Assembly (NCBI GenBank): GCA_933228895.1
Contig: OW121851.1
Span: forward strand, 128,883,624 to 128,947,623
Source: Platycnemis pennipes
Lineage: Eukaryota > Arthropoda > Insecta > Odonata > Platycnemididae
DNA length: 64,000 bases
Direction: 5' to 3'
Shown here: piece by piece, positions 12,141-23,647 of the stretch
How the letters are laid out: each line of letters starts with the position of its first letter
Position numbering within the stretch: the first letter of the stretch is position 1
Translations under genes and position numbers: made by a program
Notes under the pieces: generated by a model
Databases searched by the model: none
Told to the model about the DNA's origin: nothing
Seen by the model: the letters and a program-made list of their open reading frames with translations, nothing else

Positions 12141-12678
12141 AATGGGGGCGTTTACTCGAAACCGAAATAGCAATTTTGTACACGAAATCGTTAGATGGAA
12201 ACGAAAAAAGAATTTTAGTGAAAAAATTAATCTTCTAGCCACAACCATTCGCTAATAAATCAAAAATTAAAATAAGGAAAAGGTGACGCCCACCGAAAAA
12301 GCAGCTGCGATAACATTGACGTCCTTTTCCTCCCGTCCTTGATTGCTTTTAGGGGAAGGGAAGGGAGTGAAGGGAGGTTCTCGGAAGGTCTGCTCGAACA
12401 GATGCTGTCGCAACTGTTCCTATTGACAGAGTCAGCTGTGTGTCCCCCCATTTCGATAAGGTGGTGTAACTTCGCGGGCTCAGTTGTGATTGGACGAAGT
12501 CGATACACGTCATAGGTTGCACAACGCCCACTTTTCTGAAAGGGTTAAAAACATCAGTTTTTCGACGCTTATAACTCGAGAAATTATCGACAGATCAAAA
12601 AACGGAAAAACATGGGTCTTTTTCTTTTACAAACTCTCTCAGATCTGGCATTAAAAAAATATGGTAAACAACCCCGCT
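12141..12678 (+). mobile_element. Family-A inverted-repeat element, copy 2
   Basis: Starts AATGGGGGCGTTTAC and ends in the diverged form GTAAACAACCCCGCT. The interior is collinear with copy 1, including the AAAACATCAGTTTTTCGACG block and the T/A-rich 3' part. The right inverted repeat has lost the final CATT match, so this copy has probably decayed there. Confidence 0.75.
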
Positions 12679-13199
12679 GTGGAAGACAGAAATGCAATGC
12701 GTATCGAGCGGCCATTTTGAGCTGGCGCCAAAGGAAAGAAAAGGAGGCGTGAAAGGTTGATTAAGCTGCCACGTGGATTTAATTGTCGTACGTTGGAACT
12801 CGACCAGACTGAAAGGGATTTCGCACAAGAAGGAGCAAGGACAGACGGGCAATGGACATCTAAGGGAATGCTCCGCGCAGTAAAACTCCAGAGTGGCTCT
12901 CCAAAGGATTCGTCCGCTTTGTTTCGGCCGCTGTGACCTTCGAGAAAATGGAGTGGAGTGGAAGGGGGAGCTGCCCCAATGCACTCGGCCAAAAGAAGCG
13001 ATCGGCGGTGACCTTAAAGGCGTCGGGACGCGCCGTTGTCTACGAGCAGCCAATTGCGCAGAGTACTTGTCCCAATCACGTCGTGGGTGGTATTTCTCAC
13101 AAAATAACGCTCCCCCGGCCTCTATCCTCACACTGAACGACCGCATTCGTTCGTGCTCCCTACTTGACCGATTAAAAAGCCATCAGTCCCTTGCGTGAG
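12679..13199. other. GC-rich unassigned stretch with the longest open frame
   Basis: A CpG-rich segment. The minus strand is open for 183 codons over 12595-13146, the longest open frame in the window. Its last 28 or so codons run into family-A copy 2, and overlapping frames are open on both strands, as expected from GC-rich sequence by chance. No domain, signal peptide or membrane segment is recognisable. It could be a promoter/CpG segment or an unrecognised exon; I do not call it a gene. Confidence 0.3.
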
Positions 13200-13340
13200 A
13201 CCTTAATGACAATGGGAATCAAGCATTGGTTCTTCATTTCTTTCGGGATTGCTCCGCGTATGTAGGCTTCGCTTGACACGTCATCAGTCGACCTGGGGGC
13301 CCATTCTGTAAAGTCGAAAGAATTTCGGCTCATATGGAGA
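13200..13340 (-). repeat. Dispersed element, partial copy (partner at 14.3 kb)
   Basis: On the minus strand, TCGACTTTACAGAAT and, further on, AAGCGAAGCCTACATA and GAGCAATCCCGAAAGAAATG match 14350-14455 in the same order. In this copy the hairpin segment between the two blocks is replaced by a shorter sequence, so the hammerhead-like core seen at 14375-14412 is missing. The element class is not recognised. Confidence 0.5.
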
Positions 13341-13851
13341 GTCGTGGGTCACCGGGACGAACGATTCGCCAACATCGTTCACTGCCGTAATGACGTATAA
13401 CAGTTGAATGTTTATCCAGGGTTATGTCTATCCAGCGCGCCATTATTACAATGTAGGGAACAAACTGAGGTAATTAACAATAGTTAATCAACATGACTTA
13501 CTGTTGATGTTTGTAATCATCTATTCGCTTTAAAATGGAACAATATATGCTGGTATGGAAATACGGCGAACTTATTAAGAAAGTGAAACTTCTGACAATT
13601 GGAAGTGATTAAACCTTTGGAATTAAAACAAGAAATGTTTTGGTTTTATCAATTGATTGTGTTGACAGCTTCTGTAGTGATATTGTTTTCTAGAGTGAAT
13701 CATTACATCTTCGTGCATATAATCCTCCGTCCGTCTATGTTTCTATTTAAATAGTACATTCATTTGGAATGGATGATATCACAGTAGCAGATAACAAATA
13801 TGCAACAACCATCCAATATCCTGCGATAATGTACGCGTCCGAATAACAAAG

Positions 13852-13912
13852 GACATCTGCATCTATATATACCCTGTAAGCCACCATAAAGGTGTGCGGC
13901 AGGGGGGAGATT
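13852..13912 (-). mobile_element. LINE-B 3' end fragment
   Basis: CATCTGCATCTATATATACC followed by CCTGTAAGCCACCATAAAGG and TGTGCGGCAGGGGG is the reverse complement of the LINE-B 3' terminus seen in full at 26.9-27.3 kb and 55.5-56.1 kb. The end carries the GATGTA-type short-repeat tail. Only the terminal few dozen bases can be recognised. Confidence 0.65.
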
Positions 13913-14329
13913 GCCACACAGGGGGGACGTCCATACAATGTCAGAATTTGTCGGTATAACATAAGCACACAGAAAAGTACTCATACAAAGCAAGGCATCA
14001 TAATGAAATTTACTCAAACAATGTGATTTCCAACATGATAACATCTCTCACTATAATGTTAAGATTTAATCATTAGCTAGAATGAGATGCACTCTCACCT
14101 TGTATCCCGCGCGATAAATATCAACAAGTCGTTTGCTACAATCGCAGCTTCGACAGATGTCCACCGCGATAGCAGCGCCTGCTCGCCAGAAAATATTTGG
14201 CGACGGATTATGAACGAAATGATCCGCAAAATGATCCGACTCCGTCGTCTTGCGCCGGGGCGACCGTCGCGCCAACAAGGTAGCACGGTTTGTACTACCA
14301 ACTATGACGTTTTTCCATATATGGGTATA

Positions 14330-14520
14330 GTTGTGACGTCGGAATCTCGAATTCGACTTTACAAAATTGGGACCCTGAAGACTCCAGCTGGAATGCCAGC
14401 GAAACCGATGTCAAGTGAAGCCTACATAAGTGGAGCAATCCCGAAAGAAATGAAGAACCATTCATTGACACGCCGCGGAAACCGAACGGGAACAAGCATT
14501 ATTTTTTTATAAATGGTTGA
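14330..14520 (+). repeat. Dispersed element with a hammerhead-like core
   Basis: Shares TCGACTTTACA and the GAGCAATCCCGAAAGAAATG block with the inverted partial copy at 13200-13340. It carries CTGAAGA (14375-14381), a GCTGG/CCAGC hairpin, GAAAC (14401-14405) and GTC (14410-14412), an order resembling a hammerhead ribozyme. Upstream (14060-14330) the sequence is GC-richer with a 141-codon frame on the plus strand that I do not recognise. Confidence 0.45.
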
Positions 14521-14569
14521 ATGAGAAGTTTACTGTCGAAAAGGCTTGTTGAAAATTTCGCAGAAGAAT

Positions 14570-14785
14570 TAAGTTGTGCGAAATTGTTCGTTTCCAGCTG
14601 CTTAATGACACGACGTCATCGCATGACGTCATGGCACGGTATTACTCTGGGCGTTGTTTATCCATTATACGTGGAGGTAGGTTGTTGAGTGAATAAATGG
14701 CGAAAACGCTTGCTTTTATCTCATTTGATTGAAGCATTAAAGCGATGCATTTCAATTTTTTCATTTAAGTAGAATGCACAATGGC
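14570..14785 (-). repeat. Dispersed repeat, partner of 5640-6070
   Basis: 14680-14785 matches 5960-6070 in inverted orientation, around the shared TGAAAAAATTGAAATGCAT core. CGACGTCATCGCATGACGTC at 14617-14636 gives two CRE-like sites beside it. The two loci do not keep the same block order, so they are rearranged or separate fragments of one family. Confidence 0.4.
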
Positions 14786-14788
14786 AGA

Positions 14789-14936
14789 TATTCCACAGAG
14801 AAAAAATCATTGCCTTGACCGGGACTCGAACCCGGACCTCCTAATTTCCGGCCTGGTGCTTTACCAATTGAGCTACCAAAGCGTTCTCTTTAGAGCGTCC
14901 TGGGTAGAGCACCTGGCAAGAAATCAGGCCGGCCGG
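14789..14936 (-). mobile_element. SINE-C, head-to-head partial pair
   Basis: A tRNA-derived SINE head lies on the minus strand at 14789-14879, with a B-box-like GGTTCGAGTCC (reverse complement near 14823-14833) and an A-box-like TAGCTCAATTGG (near 14862-14875). At 14902-14936 the plus strand carries a second, shorter copy of the head starting GGGTAGAGCACCTGGC, so the two lie head to head. Pol III would transcribe the SINE from its internal promoter. The anticodon loop lacks the expected T33, so this is not a working tRNA. Confidence 0.65.
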
Positions 14937-14945
14937 AAACCTACC

Positions 14946-15966
14946 TAAAGTAAGATTTCTATGAATATCATACGACACACACTCTACAATTCATAACTTT
15001 TTTCAACATGCATTAACATCTGATATGTACTACAAACAGGCATTATGCACGTTAGAAGGTATTTCATGAAGATACGCTTATATCCTAAAAAAAAACGTGT
15101 CTTAAAAGGATCAGCATGCGAACATCAAGAAAAATGTGGGAATTAGCCCGCAGATAGACGCCACGTGACTTCGGGCCCGATGTATATTTGCCGGGCAATT
15201 TTACGCGACATCAAGCCTTGAACACAATGACAACTCAACCATCGAAACGACGGCAACAATACACAGTTGACCCAGTTGAGTACCCTCACAAACACCATAT
15301 GTCGGGAAAGCATCCATCTTTATTTACCTTTTTGCTTCATTACTACGTATTAATCTAAAGGGTGCAATTACATTTTTATGTTAAGGTAATTTTAATTCGC
15401 AAGGCATAATCTACCCCTTTGTCTTCATAGTCATAAATCACATTTATGGCCGTATCTTCATCGGTCAACAATCTTACGAGTTAAAAACTAAAAACACGTT
15501 AGTGTCGATACAATCCTAATAATGCGCTACCATTGTCCGTAAATACACCATAAGGAAATAGAGTACAGACACAAAAGAAATTTTGAAAAGCAACCCATAG
15601 CAACAAGCCCGGATGAAAGGGGGCTATATAGCAGGAGTTCACCAAGTGCTTTGGCCTGAAGCCATGGCAGCTAGCTGTACGGATGCCACCCGCGATTTCA
15701 CAGGGAGTTCCAAGCACGAACGCTCACACATTCCGGATGAAATTGAACGGCATCTTCACGGTGCGGCGAACCAGCAGGTTTCTTCCTCTTGCCACGAAAA
15801 TCTCACAGAAAAAAAAAGAAATCTCAACAAGAGCTTTTAATCGATGTGGAAATGACAATTAAGAAGTTTCAAAACAAATAATACTTTTTGCCAAATTATA
15901 TCACAAAGTAAATAACGACGATATTCTTAGGTATTCTTCATGATATTTACGTACGGTGTCACCTTC
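14946..15966. other. Unassigned stretch
   Basis: No recognisable gene or repeat. Short frames at 15499-15840 on both strands show no familiar motif. Base composition is mixed, with an AT-rich right part leading to family-A copy 3. Confidence 0.4.
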
Positions 15967-16524
15967 AATGGGGGCGTTTACTCGAAACCGAACTCGCAAT
16001 TTTGTACACGAAATCGTTAGATGGAAACGAAAAAAGAATTTTAGTGAAAAAATTAATCTTCTAACTACAACCATTCACCCATGAATCAAAAATTAAAATA
16101 AGCAAAAGGTGACGCCCACCGAAAAAGCTGTTGTGATAACATTGACGTCATTTTCCTCCCGTCCTTGACTGCTTTCAGGGGAGAGGAAGGGAGGGGAGGG
16201 GGATTCTCGGAAGGTCTGCTCGCACAGATGCTGTCGCAATCATTCCCATTGGCCGAGTTAGCTGTGTCCCCCTCCCATTGCGATAAGGCAAATTAGCTTC
16301 GCTTCTGATTCGATTCGACGAATTCTGTTCTGATTCGACGAAGTCAATATACGTCAGTGGTTGCACCACGCCCACTTTTCCGAAAGGGTTAAAAACATCA
16401 GTTTTTCACCGCTTATAACTCGGGAAATGATTGTCGGATCAAAGAACGGAAAAATGCGGGTCTTTTTATTTTACAAACTCTATCAGATTCGGCAATAAAA
16501 AAATATGGTAAAAACAACCCCATT
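15967..16524 (+). mobile_element. Family-A inverted-repeat element, copy 3
   Basis: Starts AATGGGGGCGTTTAC and ends AACAACCCCATT, keeping both inverted ends. It is longer than its relatives because of a small internal duplication near 16300-16345, where CTGATTCGA-type units repeat. Otherwise collinear with copies 1 and 2. Confidence 0.8.
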
Positions 16525-17701
16525 ATATTCAGTAACTGAAGGGAGAGTATCATCATAAGCTTTTCAATATCAGTGGTAGGTTTTTCTATATTCCCTGCTA
16601 CTCTCCGTTCACGGTGGTCGTCTCTTGCTCTTCACCCTCACCAATCCATATTCCCTACATTAAATTTCTCATACACTCTTCATTCACATCCAGATTATCT
16701 CTTCTTTTCCTCCCCTTTCCAAAGTTACATTTTATCTTCTTTCTCGAACACCCTCTTCAATATTCTATTACCTATCAAAAATTTCTCCATCATCTATTCT
16801 CACCGTTCTCGATTTTCTCCCAAGAATTTTCTTTTCCCTCGTATTATATTTAATACTTCCTCATTCACCCTCCTCTCCAACTCGATAATCCCCCATTCTT
16901 CATCATAAGCCTCCTACTTTCATCGATGCCCCCTTTGAAAGAACGAGAAAAGGCACGAGCCATAACCTCAGCACTCCGTATGCATTCCCGTTTTTTCAAA
17001 TCTATTCTTTTCAAAATTCACTTCATTCTCGCCACACGCAGCGGTACTGGCTTATTTATGTACTTGGGGTACTGCCTAAAAGCCTCATCTGCCTCTGAAT
17101 TTGCATCCTTGGTCTCGGCGAATGCTTCCTTGGCTAGGGCAATGCATTCTTGTGCGAAAAATATTGAACCCATTTTTATAAATGAGAATACGTAGATAAG
17201 AAAACGGTTCCACCTACTCTATTTTATGCCTGGCAGCCTACTTATACTTCAAAGTTTGATAATCTCATTATTGCACTAAACTAAGATAACATCTTTATAT
17301 GATTGGGGACGTAGGTGCTAAAGACCGACTAAGGATGAGTGAGGATGCAATTATTCCAATGGAATGAGGAACTATCTCAATTATTGTGATTGTTCCACAA
17401 GCCACATATTTCACTCCCCATCAAGCCATGACTACGAAAGCGAGAAGTAACGGGTGCTTGGGATGCAAGCATTTTTCACCTGCATTGGTTTTTACTGTTT
17501 CATAAGATTAGATTTAGGATTGAGTCAGGTCAAATGCTACATGACTGCCTTACTAGATACATATTTTGGGTACCTAAAAACCTCATTTGACTCTGAATAA
17601 TTCCATTGTCTTTGAGAATGGATCGCATTGTCCACTTATATTGCCAAATGGACTCCGCATATTCGCAAAAATCGAGACTCACACGCACCACGGCATATTA
17701 A
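16525..17701. other. Pyrimidine-rich stretch, possible antisense LINE relic
   Basis: 16590-16910 is strongly pyrimidine-rich on the plus strand. The minus strand can be read as pieces such as RRVNEEVLNIIRGKRKFLG, weakly reminiscent of the C-terminal part of RTE-like LINE proteins, but stops are frequent and I do not call it firmly. Nothing is recognised in 16920-17697. Confidence 0.3.
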
Positions 17702-18435
17702 GGAGGTTGATCCGAAAAGTGAAAGCCATGTCATTTTTTTATATTTTCAGCACTTATAGAACTAAAGTTACTCTATCTAATAAAGTAACGATAGTTATAT
17801 CAACCCATACTCTTTTTTGCACAAATTGCATTTGAAATTACAAACGATTAAAGGCGAGAATGACAATCACATGGGAATATAACGTTTAAAAATACCATAG
17901 TGACATGTCATTTTTGCAAAACACTGATATTTTATGCGTAATTTCACAAGCAATAAAATAACACGAAAAAAAAGGCTTAAACCCACCGTATTTTTCGCTA
18001 AATTCACCAATTTCTGCGCTTATAGCAGACGAAATGCGTTAGTTGACTGCAATTGGCACTGCGGTCGCTCTAGCCAAAAGGTATGGCGTATGAATAATAT
18101 CATTACTAAGGAGATATTAAAGAATATTTCAGAAAAATATTATAACATAACGTTTGATAGTAATATTCTGGTGTTATACATTAGTAAATTCATTGAGTAC
18201 ATGAATTTATTTCACAAACGTAAATGCTGAATTGACTCCATCGTTGAGCTGATTAAAATTATCATAAAAAAATAAATCCTTCGACTTTCCATTGTATTTC
18301 TGGTGATGCTTATGACTTTCAATAACTTAGGTAATTTTCTTAGTGAAGTAAGGATTACTTAGCAGGCATATACTCGTACTTAAATTAATAAGATTCCTTA
18401 GAGAACTTGACTCAAGCAGTCGCGAGCCAACCTCC
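17702..18435. mobile_element. TTAA-flanked inverted-repeat element, copy 1
   Basis: Flanked by TTAA at 17698-17701 and 18436-18439. The ends are GGAGGTTG and CAACCTCC, an exact 8-bp inverted repeat. A second copy at 45565-46267 has the same ends, the same TTAA on both sides and a collinear interior, which proves the boundaries. TTAA target duplication is the hallmark of piggyBac-type transposases, but the termini do not begin with the usual CCC, so the superfamily is inferred from the target site alone. A 98-codon plus-strand frame inside is not preserved in copy 2, so the element looks non-autonomous. Confidence 0.75.
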
Positions 18436-18439
18436 TTAA

Positions 18440-19019
18440 GCCTTCACGTGGCAGCGAGCCTCACTTTGCCGCTGCGACCGCAAAACCGGTTAAACTTGGT
18501 CGATCGGAGTCTTCCGAGGGCACAAGAGTAGTGACGGGAATAGGCGCTGTATCGTGGAGTGTCTATGCCGTCGATAGACTCAGAAATCTCAAACGAATAA
18601 TAGATAAAGGCGACGGTGTCGCAGACGCGCCTGGAGGGGGAATAGGCAGGTGGAATACCCTTACACCTAATCCCTTCCATTACAGGCTCCTGGGTGCTTG
18701 GGGACCGCGACAGCCACATCAGGCATTGGTAATTCATGCGACGGAAAAGACCTTGCTCCTTTCTTTCGACGTCACAATGGATATCGAATTTTGGCGAAGA
18801 AGTCGAAACGCACTGAAGTGCTCGTTGTCACTCCAGTGGCGCCACTAACATGCCGAGACCTGAGTCCTCCACATAGCGACAACCTAACTACAAAGTCGTT
18901 AAGCAGCCGGTTTGTAAAATACTCTGATCGGGGCATCCGCAAAATTACGCTGAAAAACCTAGAATTATGAAGAATGAACTAAATACATTAATAAAATGAA
19001 AAATAAAATTTCGGTATGC
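18440..19019. other. GC-rich unassigned stretch
   Basis: 18440-18900 is GC- and CpG-rich with overlapping frames on both strands (105 codons on plus at 18531-18848; 97 on minus at 18444-18737). No known domain. It starts directly beside the right TTAA of the preceding element and could be unique host sequence such as a regulatory segment or exon. Confidence 0.3.
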
Positions 19020-20225
19020 ATCAGGAGAGAAGACGCCATTACCAACGTTACACTAGAAAAACAAAAACTTGAGGTGAAAGAGTGCTGTTACCTGGAAACC
19101 GAGGAACCAGAGGTGGACGGAGCAAGAAAGAAATAGTCAGTATCATAGTACAGACGAAGGGAGCATTCTATGAAAAAGAGAATCCGGCTAAAGGTACATC
19201 GTTTGTAAATTTGGAGAAGGCTTCTGGCAACGTGGATTGAAATTCTGAAAAGCATTGGTGTGCCCTACAATGACCGAAGAACTATCACATTTTATAAAAG
19301 AACCAAGTATCTGGGCATAGCTGGACACAGCTGTAGAGGAGTAAGAACAAAGAAAGGAGTGAGACAAGTGTGTGCACTGCCTTCCGTAATTCTTAAATTT
19401 TACATCTAGGAAGCCATCGATGATATTTAAGAGAAGACTTAAAGACTGAACATCCACGGGGTAAAGCATAGCTAGCAGCGATTTTATGATGACATAGCAC
19501 TCATAGAAAAATGAGAGGAAGATTGAAGAAGACCCATGAAATCATGGAAATGACAATGACCAGATACAAGCTGGCGATCAATAAAAGAAAACAAAGGTAC
19601 TAGTATGCAACAAGAGAAAAGACGCCAGGAAAACGTTAAACTAGAAAAAAAAAACTAGAGGAAGTGAAAGAGTACTGTGACCTGGATAACCAAGTAACCA
19701 GAGATGGACGAAGCAAGAAAAAAATAGTCAGTAGATAGGCCCAAGCGAAGAGTGCATTTCACCAGAAGAAGAATCTACCTATAGCTGGATATAAAAGCTT
19801 GAAAGTTAGGAAGCTCTTCATTTGGACTTACATCTGGAGCATGATTCTTAATGGCAGTGAGGCATGGACGATTACAGAAGCGGAGAAGTCATGGGTGGAA
19901 GCATTCGGAATGTGGTGCTACAGATGAATGATGAAGATTAAATGGATCGACCGAATAAGTAACGAGGAAGCCGTAAGAAGAATGAGAGAAAAGAGAAGTC
20001 TTTTGAAAGCTCTAAAAAGAAGATGGTAGATTTTAATCCGCTATATCAAGAGACATAATGGTCTGATAACGACAACCGTCGAAGGACAATTGGACGGTAG
20101 GAAAGCCTTGTAATGAGATGCACGGAATATGTGATGAAGGATGTGAAAGAGAAGAAATACGCTAATGTGAATGGATTAGTTGATATCCTATCAGCGAATC
20201 TCTTCACGAGTGGAAAGCTACGTTA
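19020..20225 (+). pseudogene. RTE-like LINE reverse transcriptase relic, rearranged
   Basis: A heavily broken LINE protein. 19030-19190 reads as post-palm sequence. 19195-19600 then reads as the catalytic palm: FVNLEKA, later KKGVRQVCALPSVI (a degraded GVRQGC-type motif), AIDDI and RFYDDIALIEK at the usual FADD position, with the A of the catalytic motif replaced by Y. 19600-20225 reads again as post-palm sequence: NGSEAWTITEAEKSWVEAFG, then KIKWIDRISNEEAVRRMREK. Post-palm sequence thus appears both before and after the palm, so the locus is a tandem or nested pair of fragments. Stops and frameshifts rule out activity. Confidence 0.75.
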
Positions 20226-20689
20226 AACCAATCTAAGGTTTTTTGACTGATAATGCTGACAAAAATATATTTTTCTATATTAGGTTTTTGAAATCGACAG
20301 AGAAAATAACTACTCACGTCTAAAATTTTAAAGGATTTTTTAAATGTTTAAGTATACAACCAATATTTTTTCATATGCGACCGTGTTTGCAATCCCTCAC
20401 CCACGTAGGTCATCTTTAACGTATTTAACCAACGAGCCTGCATTTGTGCAACAAACCACTCTCTATATCCTCATCTCTACCGCCTGTTTTAATACACTTT
20501 AATAGCAGATATGAACTAGCTACAAACTTACCAATTTTCCTTTAATACTTGTGATGAGTGATTATACATTTGGATTAATGCAGTACATTCCACGCTATTT
20601 ACATTACTTTTGAACACATGCAAAGCTTAATATATATAATTCACAGATTTGCAATGACACAGAGGCCGGTAATGGAAATGAAAGGTAAG
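20226..20689. other. Unassigned AT-rich stretch
   Basis: No gene or repeat recognised between the RTE-like relic and the SINE-like segment that follows. Confidence 0.4.
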
Positions 20690-20900
20690 AAAAAGAGGGC
20701 TGGAGAACTGGCTTCCCACCCTGAGAGCTCGAGTTTGTATCCCGGCTGTGGAAGAAATTTCTCACTAAAATACCTACTTCATTGCTAGATGGAGAGTAAG
20801 TGAATTTGAGTGCTCTGTCCTTCGGATGGGACGTTTTCCGTGCATATCTTGGCGCCTTTCGTTAAGATTAGACTGCTGACGTCGGGTTTCTCTCTGCTTG
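20690..20900 (+). mobile_element. SINE-like tRNA-derived repeat
   Basis: GAGCTCGAGTTTGTATCCC near 20727-20745 resembles a decayed B box. About 70 bases downstream, GCTCTGTCCTTCGGATGGGA is like the body of tRNA-derived SINEs I know from arthropods, in which CTCCxTCCTTCGGAxGGGA follows the head. The A box is not clear. The body match is from memory and was not searched. Confidence 0.4.
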
Positions 20901-21059
20901 TCCACCGTTTCCTGAAATATTCACCTCTCTACTCAGATGTTGAAAATCATGAATCATTAAAATTCACCAAGACCTTGTATATGCATCTTGATTTAATAAA
21001 TAAAGTCCTAAGTGGACAAATGATGAGTTATATATATATATATCACGATATCTCGCCGG

Positions 21060-21589
21060 AATGGGGTCGTTTACCATATTTTTTATTGCCGAATATGATA
21101 CAGTTTGTAAAATAAAAAGACCCATATTTTTCCGTTTTTTGATCCGTCAATTATTTCTCGAGTTATAAGCGATGAAAAACTGATTCGGAAAAGTGAGTGT
21201 GGTGCAACCTCTGACGTATATCAACTTCGTCCAATCACAGCTGAGCCCGCGAAGCTACTTCGTCTTATCGCAAAGGGGGGGGAGGGGGGACACAGCAGGC
21301 TCTCCCAATGGGAGCGATTACGACAGGATCTGTGCGAGCTGACCTTCCGAGAATCCCCTCCACTCCCTTCCCTTCCCCTAAAAGCAGTCAAGGACGGGTG
21401 GAAAATGGCGTCAATGTTATTACAGCAGCTTTTTCGGTGGTCGTCACCTCTTTCTTATCTTAATTTTTGATTTATGAGTGAATGGTTATGGTTAGAAGAT
21501 TAATTTTTTCACTAAAATTCTTTTTTCGTTTCCATCTAACAATTTCATGCAAAAAATTGCTATTTCGATTCCGAGTAAACGCCCCCATT
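21060..21589 (-). mobile_element. Family-A inverted-repeat element, copy 4
   Basis: Reverse orientation: begins AATGGGGTCGTTTACCATA and ends GTAAACGCCCCCATT. The interior is the reverse complement of copy 1, with the TGAGCCCGCGAAGCTACTTC block near 21240. The right-hand end is intact. A short (AT)n run lies just upstream at about 21030-21044. Confidence 0.8.
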
Positions 21590-23568
21590 GTTCACACTCT
21601 ACTACAATACCCACCTGCCATGAATGGAACATTTGATCTAGTTTTCGGTCGCCTCCCCAAAATAACTGGATGACTAACTAACTAGTGTGAAGAACATACG
21701 CAATTTGGATAAAATATATTTCAGTTCCTACTTGGTTAAGACGGCACAAGACATGGTTGGGTGTTACTGACATGCATGGCATTTCCAAGGCATCACGCTG
21801 GCTATATTTAGCTGAAAGCCTTGGAGCACTAACTAAATAACTTCGACGTACGTTTATAATATCCTCTTATAAAAGCAATTTGAGATCATGTTTGTCGAAC
21901 TTGAACGCACCCTCTATAAAATTGATTCGGAAATTCTAATACATCCCCTTTCCTTCCAAGGAGTGCTACTTAGCAGGGACGTCACCACTCGGATATGTAA
22001 GAACTTGCGGGAATAAAATCTCAACGAGGCGAGGATTCTCTTTCAAGGGCACTCATCTCATACTCCCTACGTTCTCTTCAATCCTCCCGGTAATCTGCCG
22101 GGAATTGACACATGCTTCAGTCACCAAGCGTTCAATTTTCCACCGTCAGTAAACCTTTAAATCCAGACTAAATTCATTCGAAAGAATTGCAGAACCTGTT
22201 AAATACTGACATCAAATCATTTAAAAGCTAAAAATAAATTCAAGGAAAAATATTTTTACACTCAAAGTTGAACAAAAGTGAATCACGAGTTTAAAAAATA
22301 TTAAAATCTTTGTTAAACTGTCGAGCTTGCCATATCAAATATCACAACAATCAACCAGTATAAGAGGATATACTGTTATAAGTACTAAGAACAGCAATGG
22401 CAGTGAGTTAAGTACTAGTAAGTACAAATTAAGGCCTAAATAAAAATTTTAAATACATTTTACACTAATTTTTATAGAATTTCACCAAAAGGTTATACAT
22501 CTAATAACTCTTCCTGAATTTTAAAGCTATATTCTACACAACTACCCAAATAGGTTATTGAACATGAACACGATTTCAATTAGGAGTTAATCAAGCTTAA
22601 TCATCTCGCCAATCATCAAGCAGATGAATAGTTAAGTCTGCAAAGAGGAATTGCCTACCCGCCCAAGGCTCTTTGACCACCTCCCAACTCGAAGGTCACA
22701 GAATTCATCTACTGCACAGGTATTTCTGAGGGAAAATTAGGCCTCGTGGACCAGAGTAAGTTTTAATCAAATGGAAGGAGTTGGCCGTAGGGTCACCGCC
22801 AGGAGAGCAACGTCCGAACAGAGGTTGCATCGACGAAACCGCGTTGCTCTAGTTGTTTTAAGTGGGCTGAGTGATACATACAAAAATAAATACCATTTGA
22901 AATAAATAAATCGAATTAGTTACCTTGGTATCTTAAAATACTTTACCTCAGTTTTGCAGAAATATGTTGTGTTTCGAGATTTCTCATCTGATCGATATTA
23001 TTCCGCAGTAACTGGAATAATAAAGCCTCATGCTCAGGCATTTTTACCGAAAAGCGTGATTAAACTGCATGAATATTAATTATAGATTTAAAAATAACGT
23101 AAACGTTCAGCAGTAAAGCCAACATTCTAAGATAGCGTTTTCCTCAATAAGATTCCGCAGAAATATTTAATTATTTTTACTCTCTAAGCAGTGATTCTAA
23201 TCAATCGGTCAATAAATATGGGAAAGCAAAGATAGAGGAATGCCATCTACGAGGTAGAGAGAAAAAGCTTATTCAAATATTGAAAAGAGATACAATCAAC
23301 CTCAAGAGTCGGTATAGATTGACATAATAAATCCAATATCCGAAATGCTCCAGTGCGCCGCTTTTAGGACTAAAAAGAAAACTTCTTATCCCAAACGCTC
23401 AACTCGACATCCGAAAGAATGAGCTCACGACCTAGTCCAGTAGACTAGGTACCTTCCGATTCCAGTGCTCGAATAAGGGATTAAACAGCTATTTTCAGAA
23501 TTTTACGCATGCAGAATTTCAACAAAGTCATCGGAATGATTGAAATTTCTCTAAAGAGGGAGAGGAGG
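21590..23568. other. Unassigned AT-rich stretch
   Basis: No recognisable gene or element. 22780-22860 is locally GC-richer. No notable open frame. Confidence 0.4.
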
Positions 23569-23647
23569 AAAATCATTCGCCTTGACCGGGACTCGAACCC
23601 GGTTATCTCTGATTTCTGACCAGGGGCATTATGCGTTTAAGCTACCA
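23569..23647 (-). mobile_element. SINE-C, single copy
   Basis: The minus strand carries the same tRNA-like head as 14.8 kb, with GGTTCGAGTCC (reverse complement near 23590-23600) and the AATCATTCGCCTTGACCGGG junction, and TAGCTTAAACGC in place of the usual A box. The sequence between the boxes has diverged. Unlike three other SINE-C loci, no inverted partner is visible. Confidence 0.6.

Noticed and set aside
12595..13146. 183-codon minus-strand open frame, the longest in the window
   Set aside because: It runs into a family-A transposon copy, overlaps other open frames in GC-rich sequence, and has no recognisable domain.
14812..14880. SINE-C head as a working tRNA (anticodon region CCGGAAA)
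   Set aside because: The loop lacks T33, the acceptor stem is poor, and the same head recurs in several dispersed copies.
16573..16908. 111-codon plus-strand frame rich in S, F and P
   Set aside because: The sequence is pyrimidine-rich, which gives stop-free low-complexity frames; the minus strand is more suggestive of a LINE relic.
17934..18230. 98-codon frame inside TTAA element copy 1 as a transposase
   Set aside because: The collinear second copy has stops in the corresponding frame, and no catalytic motif is visible.
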